Assembly (NCBI RefSeq): GCF_006094395.1
Contig: NZ_CP035291.1
Span: 2,046,001 to 2,110,000 of the forward strand
Length of the DNA stretch: 64,000 nt
DNA from: Staphylococcus haemolyticus
GTDB taxonomy: Bacteria > Bacillota > Bacilli > Staphylococcales > Staphylococcaceae
Direction: 5' to 3'
The translations under genes and the position numbers were made by a program. Positions 60,221-64,000 of this stretch are shown piece by piece; the stretch's first letter is position 1, and each line of letters starts with the position of its first letter. The notes below the pieces were generated by a model, which searched no databases, was not told the origin of the DNA, and saw only the letters and a program-made list of their open reading frames with translations.

Positions 60221-60492
60221 GTTAAGACCTTCCCATTGCGACACCCCCGAAAAAATGTATTACTTTTATTTTATCATATATTAATTACAAATAGTTGATT
60301 GTAACGCTTTTGATTAAAAAGTTACAACTTATCATTTAAAACTAATATTGCGTAATAGTCAAGAGAGGACTACACTAAAGCGCTTAGTAGTCACAAAGCA
60401 TAAATTCTTTATCACTAAAACGCTTTGCATCCTATGACATACTCTCATATGTCTACCCATTTTTACATATTTTAATGACTCTATACCAATTT

Positions 60493-60703
60493 GAGAGCCT
60501 GGTACATAAGTAAGATGATGATGCTATTTTGCAAATTCTCAGTAGCTGACTGAACTGAAAAGGGGCTTAAATCAAGCTTTTTCCAGTTCTAGTCATCCTT
60601 GCGGGCGGGGCCCCAACAAAGAGAATTTCACTAAGAAATTCTACAAGCAAAGCAAGTTGGGAGAGGGACGACGAATTTGAAAAGAATTCTGTCCCACTCC
60701 CGT
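60493..60703 (+). repeat. Dispersed intergenic repeat copy 5 (long form, with STAR motif)
   Basis: CAGTAGCTGACTGAACTG...CAGTTCTAGTCATCC hairpin, then GGGGCCCCAACAAA (60607-60620), whose complement TTTGTTGGGGCCCC fits the staphylococcal STAR consensus TNTGTTGNGGCCCN exactly, then AAGAAATTCTACAAGC and GGGACGACGAATTTG...AGAATTCTGTCCC palindrome. Collinear with 32931-33170. Confidence 0.82.
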
Positions 60704-60725
60704 AATTTATGACTAAGATAAAAAT

Positions 60726-60766
60726 GGAGCAAGACATAATTCATAATGAATTCGTTATCTTGCCCC
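60726..60766. repeat. GAATTC-core palindrome
   Basis: GGAGCAAGACATAATTCAT pairs with the arm GAATTCGTTATCTTGCCCC; close to the palindrome at 37793-37835 in sequence. Confidence 0.7.
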
Positions 60767-60820
60767 AATCTTGATAATATAGACTACTCGTCTAGTTATG
60801 AAGAATAAATTAAAGTATTA

Positions 60821-60858
60821 AAAAATCTCTCGCCCAATTATTAGGGCAAGAGATTTTT
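60821..60858 (-). terminator. Terminator of the fru operon
   Basis: AAAAATCTCTCGCCC (60821-60835) pairs with GGGCAAGAGATTTTT (60844-60858) with one G-U type mismatch; T-run follows on the minus strand. Confidence 0.9.
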
Positions 60859-60862
60859 ATTT

Positions 60863-62835
60863 CTATTCATCCATAGCTTTTGAAGCTTCAATTTCGTTTT
60901 TAGTTACTTTTGGTTTCAATAAACCATACATAATTGCTGAAACAAGTGTACCTACTATCAAAGCAATTAATGTTTGTAAGATATGACTAAAGTCAGTCGC
61001 TGCTATAACAATGATACCACCGTGTGGTGCATTGATTCTTGAACCTAATGCTAATGCAATTGCACCACCGACACCTGAACCTACCATCATTGATGAGATC
61101 ACACGTAATGGGTCAGCTGCAGCAAATGGAATTGCACCCTCAGTGATGAATGATAAGCCCATCACATAGTTTGGCACGATAGAACCACGTTGTTCTTTAG
61201 TGAATTTACGTTTAAAGAATATCATTGCTGTTGCGATTGCTAATGGTGGAATCATACCGCCTACCATTGCTGCTGTAATTGGTGCGGCATTTCCTTCTGT
61301 CAATGCTGCTGTGGCGAATACATATGCTGCTTTGTTAAATGGTCCACCCATATCGATGGCCATCATTGCACCGATAACTAAACCAAGTAATACAATATTT
61401 GAACCTGATAAGCTATTTAATCCATTTAATAATAAGTTATTTAACCATGCTGCTGGCGGGTTAAATGCATAAATCATTAATAAACCAGTGATAGTTACAC
61501 TTAATAATGGATAAATTAACGTTGGTTTTAAACCTTCAACTGCTTGTGGTAAGCCACGTGTAATATATTTAATACTTTGTGTTAAGTAACCTGCTAAGAA
61601 ACCTGCAATAATACCACGATAAATCCAGAACCACCAGAAATTGCTAACATACCGCCAACTAAACCAGCTGCGAAACCTGGTTTATCTGCAATACTACGAG
61701 CGATGAAACCTGATAAGATTGGAATGATTAAGGCAAAGGCACTCTTATTACCTATATTCCATAATTGTTCTGCAAAAGCGTTGTGCTCAGAGCTTTTAGG
61801 GTCAAATGAGTTAGCCCCGAATAAGAATACGATAGCCATCAAGATACCACCAGCAATTACTAAAGGTAGCATATTTGATACACCGTTCATTAAGTGTTTA
61901 TAGAACGCTTTACCAAAGCTTTGTTTCTCATTACTTTCACTATCTGTAGATTTAGAGTTACCACCACGTGCTACAAATGGTTTACGACTTGTATCAAGTG
62001 CTGTGTTAATAAGTTCTTCTGGTCGTTTGATACCATCAGCAACTGGTACTTCAACTACGTTTTTACCGTCGAAACGATCTGTTTCAACATGAACATCTGC
62101 AGCTACGATAACACCTGTCGCACGTTCGATGTCTTGTTGAGTTAAATGGTTTTTAATACCGCCTGAACCATTTGTTTCAACTTTCATTTTAACGCCCATT
62201 TTATCGGCTTGTTTTTTCAATGCATCGCGAGCCATATAGGTATGTGCGATACCTGTAGGACATGCTGTTACAGCTAATACATATGGCTCATTAGCATCTG
62301 TCGTATTTGCAGAACCACTTGTCGCACCAGCGGCCGCTGCCTCTTGTTCTTGTGCTTCTTTTTCTTCTTCTTTAGTTGCTTCATCATCCGCATTATCAAT
62401 AATTTGAAGCACTTCTTCAGGAGAGTTAGCATGTAATAAACTTTCTCTCACTTTATCATCCATTAAAATACCAGATAATTTAGCTAGTGCATCTAAGTGT
62501 GTTTGTGCGCCACCTTCTGGAGCAGCAATCATAAAGAATAAATGTGCTGGTTGACCGTCTAAACTTTGGTAATCCACACCTTCCTTAGATTTACCAAAAG
62601 CAATGGCTGGAGATTTTACTGCTGCTACTTTTGCGTGAGGAATAGCAATTCCTTCTCCAATACCTGTTGTACTTTGTGATTCACGATTATGAATTGCTTC
62701 TTTAAATTGAGCAATATCACTTAACTTGCCAGCTTTATCTAATTGATTCACTAATTCATCAATGACACCATTTTTATCAGACGCTGATAAATCCATAGCA
62801 ATTGTATCTTTTGTTAGTAATTCTGTGATTCTCAT
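60863..62835 (-). pseudogene. fruA: fruA, PTS fructose transporter EIIABC, frameshifted
   Basis: Imports fructose as fructose 1-phosphate. EIIA (about 1-150, phospho-His in GIAIPHAKV), EIIB (about 185-285, Cys in VTACPTGIAHTYMA), EIIC (about 310 to end). The frame breaks at about 61617: the minus strand reads GGATTTATC-GTGGTATT where GGATTTATCGGTGGTATT would continue the conserved GGSGFIGGIIAGFLAGYLTQ. One G is missing, and the shifted frame stops at 61594. The rest (to 60863) is open in the other frame with no further lesion. The full product would be about 658 residues. As read, EIIC is truncated and the transporter dead, unless it is a sequencing error. Start at ATG 62835 (GGGGAG upstream). 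Confidence 0.88.
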
Positions 62836-62840
62836 TAATT

Positions 62841-63761
62841 TCACTCCCCATCAAGTACTGTAATAGTAACCTGTGATTTAATTTTTTCTATATCTTCTAT
62901 TGTTGCTAAATCTTCAGTAAATGTCGTTGCTGTCCCAGAAGCAACAGCTTGTTGAAATGCATCTTCAAGTGATAATCCAGATTCAAGACCTGCCACCATA
63001 CCTGCAACAGTGCTATCTCCTGAACCAACCGTATTTACGACTTGCCCTTTAGGATTTTGAGCTTTTATACTACGCGTTTTATCTATATAAATTGCTCCAT
63101 CTCCACCTAAAGATATAATGACTGATTGTGCACCTTCTTTTAAGATTTCACGACCATACTTAACAACATCTTGGTCGCTCTCAACAGTCATATCAAACAT
63201 TTCTTCTAATTCATCTTTATTAGGTTTAATAAATAATGGTTGATATTTTAGCACCGTGTTAACTAAATCTTTTTCAGCATCAACCACCAATTTTGCACCT
63301 GTACTTTGAGTTATTTCTGCAATTTGAGCATACGCATCACTTGGAATACTCTTAGGTACACTACCAGCAACAATAACTGTATCTTCCTTTGTTGTCTGTT
63401 TAATTTGATTTAATAATGCTTGGAATTGGTCGTCAGTAATAGACGGTCCAGGTGCATTAATTTCAGTTTCGTCACCAGATTTCAGTTTTACATTAATACG
63501 TGTATCTTCATCAACTTTAATAAAATCCGTTTTAATTTGACTTTCTTCTAATGTTTGAGCTATAAATTCTCCAGGAAAACCACCAGCAAACCCTAATGCT
63601 GTAGATGGTACACCTAGTGTTTTTAAAACACGAGATACATTGATACCTTTTCCACCTGCAAATTTATAAGTAGATGTCGCTCTATTTAACCCTTTTATTT
63701 CAAATCCATTAGTAAACATAATGTAGTCAATAGATGGATTGAATGTTACTGTATAAATCAT
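62841..63761 (-). CDS. fruK: 1-phosphofructokinase
   Basis: 306 residues, PfkB family. FAGGKGINVSRVLKTLG near the N-terminus (substrate loop) and the C-terminal signature NTVGSGDSTVAGMVAG with the catalytic Asp. Converts fructose 1-phosphate to fructose 1,6-bisphosphate. AGGAGGG before the ATG overlaps the fruR stop; its own stop is six bases before the fruA ATG. Confidence 0.95.
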   Translation of the reverse strand: MIYTVTFNPSIDYIMFTNGFEIKGLNRATSTYKFAGGKGINVSRVLKTLGVPSTALGFAGGFPGEFIAQTLEESQIKTDFIKVDEDTRINVKLKSGDETEINAPGPSITDDQFQALLNQIKQTTKEDTVIVAGSVPKSIPSDAYAQIAEITQSTGAKLVVDAEKDLVNTVLKYQPLFIKPNKDELEEMFDMTVESDQDVVKYGREILKEGAQSVIISLGGDGAIYIDKTRSIKAQNPKGQVVNTVGSGDSTVAGMVAGLESGLSLEDAFQQAVASGTATTFTEDLATIEDIEKIKSQVTITVLDGE

Positions 63762-63763
63762 GG

Positions 63764-64000
63764 TTACCCTCCTATAAACACGTACTTCTCTTTATATTGT
63801 TCAAAATGTGAAAGTGCTATTGTTTGCTTTGATACCACCATTTCAACATGGTTTTGACTAATTGGCACATGTGCAAAATAAACTTCATCTATTTTTGAAT
63901 GATCAAGTAAAACATATGATTGATTTGCTTGTTCCATGGCCTTCTCTTTTATTAGTGCCTCTTTTTCATCTGGCGTCGTAAGACCGTATTTCAAATCTAA
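63764..64000 (-). CDS. fruR: DeoR-family regulator FruR, C-terminal part (cut by window edge)
   Basis: 79 residues remain; the frame is open to the window edge (Leu-Asp-Leu before KYGLTTPDEKEALIKEKAM), so the start lies outside. The sequence is the C-terminal half of the DeoR effector-binding (ISOCOT-like) domain: YVLLDHSKI and VFIGG. As first gene of fruR-fruK-fruA it would repress the operon and respond to a fructose phosphate. Two bases separate it from fruK. Confidence 0.9.
   Translation of the reverse strand, partial: LDLKYGLTTPDEKEALIKEKAMEQANQSYVLLDHSKIDEVYFAHVPISQNHVEMVVSKQTIALSHFEQYKEKYVFIGG

Larger units (their letters stand above)
60124..60862. other. Intergenic region between mpfA and fruA
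   Basis: 739 bases. From mpfA outward: leader with the 24-codon ORF and hairpin (60124-60250), A/T-rich sequence with the presumed promoter, a long dispersed repeat (60493-60703), a second palindrome (60726-60766), and the fruA terminator. No longer ORF. Confidence 0.7.

Noticed and set aside
60124..60250. M-box or yybP-ykoY riboswitch before mpfA
   Set aside because: None of the conserved sequence blocks of these metal-sensing riboswitches could be found; the leader is better described by a short ORF and a hairpin.
60863..61477. Independent EIIC protein gene
   Set aside because: It is the continuation of fruA after a one-base deletion; no ribosome binding site at its first ATG.

Overview
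The window is a low-GC Firmicute chromosome segment that is recognisably Staphylococcus. Gene order and protein sequences follow the conserved staphylococcal block prfB-secA-hpf-comFC-comFA-fakB1-yigZ-tagO-gdpS, then pepT, murB, sst iron uptake, nrdIEF, queF, ltaS, pabABC, queCDE, csbB, mpfA and fruRKA. Several features differ from what I know of S. aureus: two POT peptide transporters close together, a duplicated sstD, and an ISL3-family insertion. I read it as a coagulase-negative species of the haemolyticus/hominis/warneri kind, but the sequence alone does not settle the species. Almost everything is core chromosome. I see no tRNA, rRNA, CRISPR array, prophage or defence island.

Layout. 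1-9 kb, mostly minus strand: a LysM-CHAP cell-wall hydrolase, release factor 2 with its programmed frameshift, SecA, the long hibernation factor HPF, and comFC with a comFA that carries an internal stop and apparently lacks a normal start codon, then fatty-acid-binding FakB1. 9-20 kb: yigZ, tagO (first step of wall teichoic acid), gdpS (membrane GGDEF protein), a split ThrE-type exporter, pepT, glycerate kinase, a bacilliredoxin, a lipoprotein, a GrpB-like protein, murB and a CHY zinc protein. 20-25 kb: Fur-controlled catechol-siderophore uptake sstABC-sstD plus a second sstD with its own Fur box. 25-29 kb: class Ib ribonucleotide reductase nrdI-nrdE-nrdF behind two NrdR-like boxes 32 bp apart. 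29.6-38 kb: a DMT transporter with queF, two POT transporters, a lipid kinase, a deoxynucleotidase and hisC. 38-45 kb: an OpuF-type osmolyte ABC transporter, recQ, an ABC-F ATPase and a ZIP metal transporter. 45-52 kb: ltaS (lipoteichoic acid), pxpB-pxpC, a small membrane protein and folate genes pabA-pabB-pabC. 52-54 kb: a preQ1-I riboswitch ahead of queC-queD-queE. 55-64 kb: csbB, a complete ISL3-family insertion sequence with 8-bp target duplications, an aldo/keto reductase, mpfA (CNNM/CBS) and the fructose operon, in which fruA is frameshifted.

Regulatory signals seen directly include two Fur boxes, the NrdR-like pair, the preQ1 riboswitch, the RF2 frameshift site, a WalR-like box, many bidirectional terminators, and a dispersed intergenic repeat family (palindromes with a GAATTC core plus an adjoining longer hairpin; one copy carries a STAR motif). 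The least expected structure is the mpfA leader. A 24-codon ORF with its own ribosome binding site ends inside a strong Shine-Dalgarno. That Shine-Dalgarno is separated from the mpfA TTG start by a hairpin with a GGAA loop. This is the best candidate here for something undescribed. No larger novel system was found.
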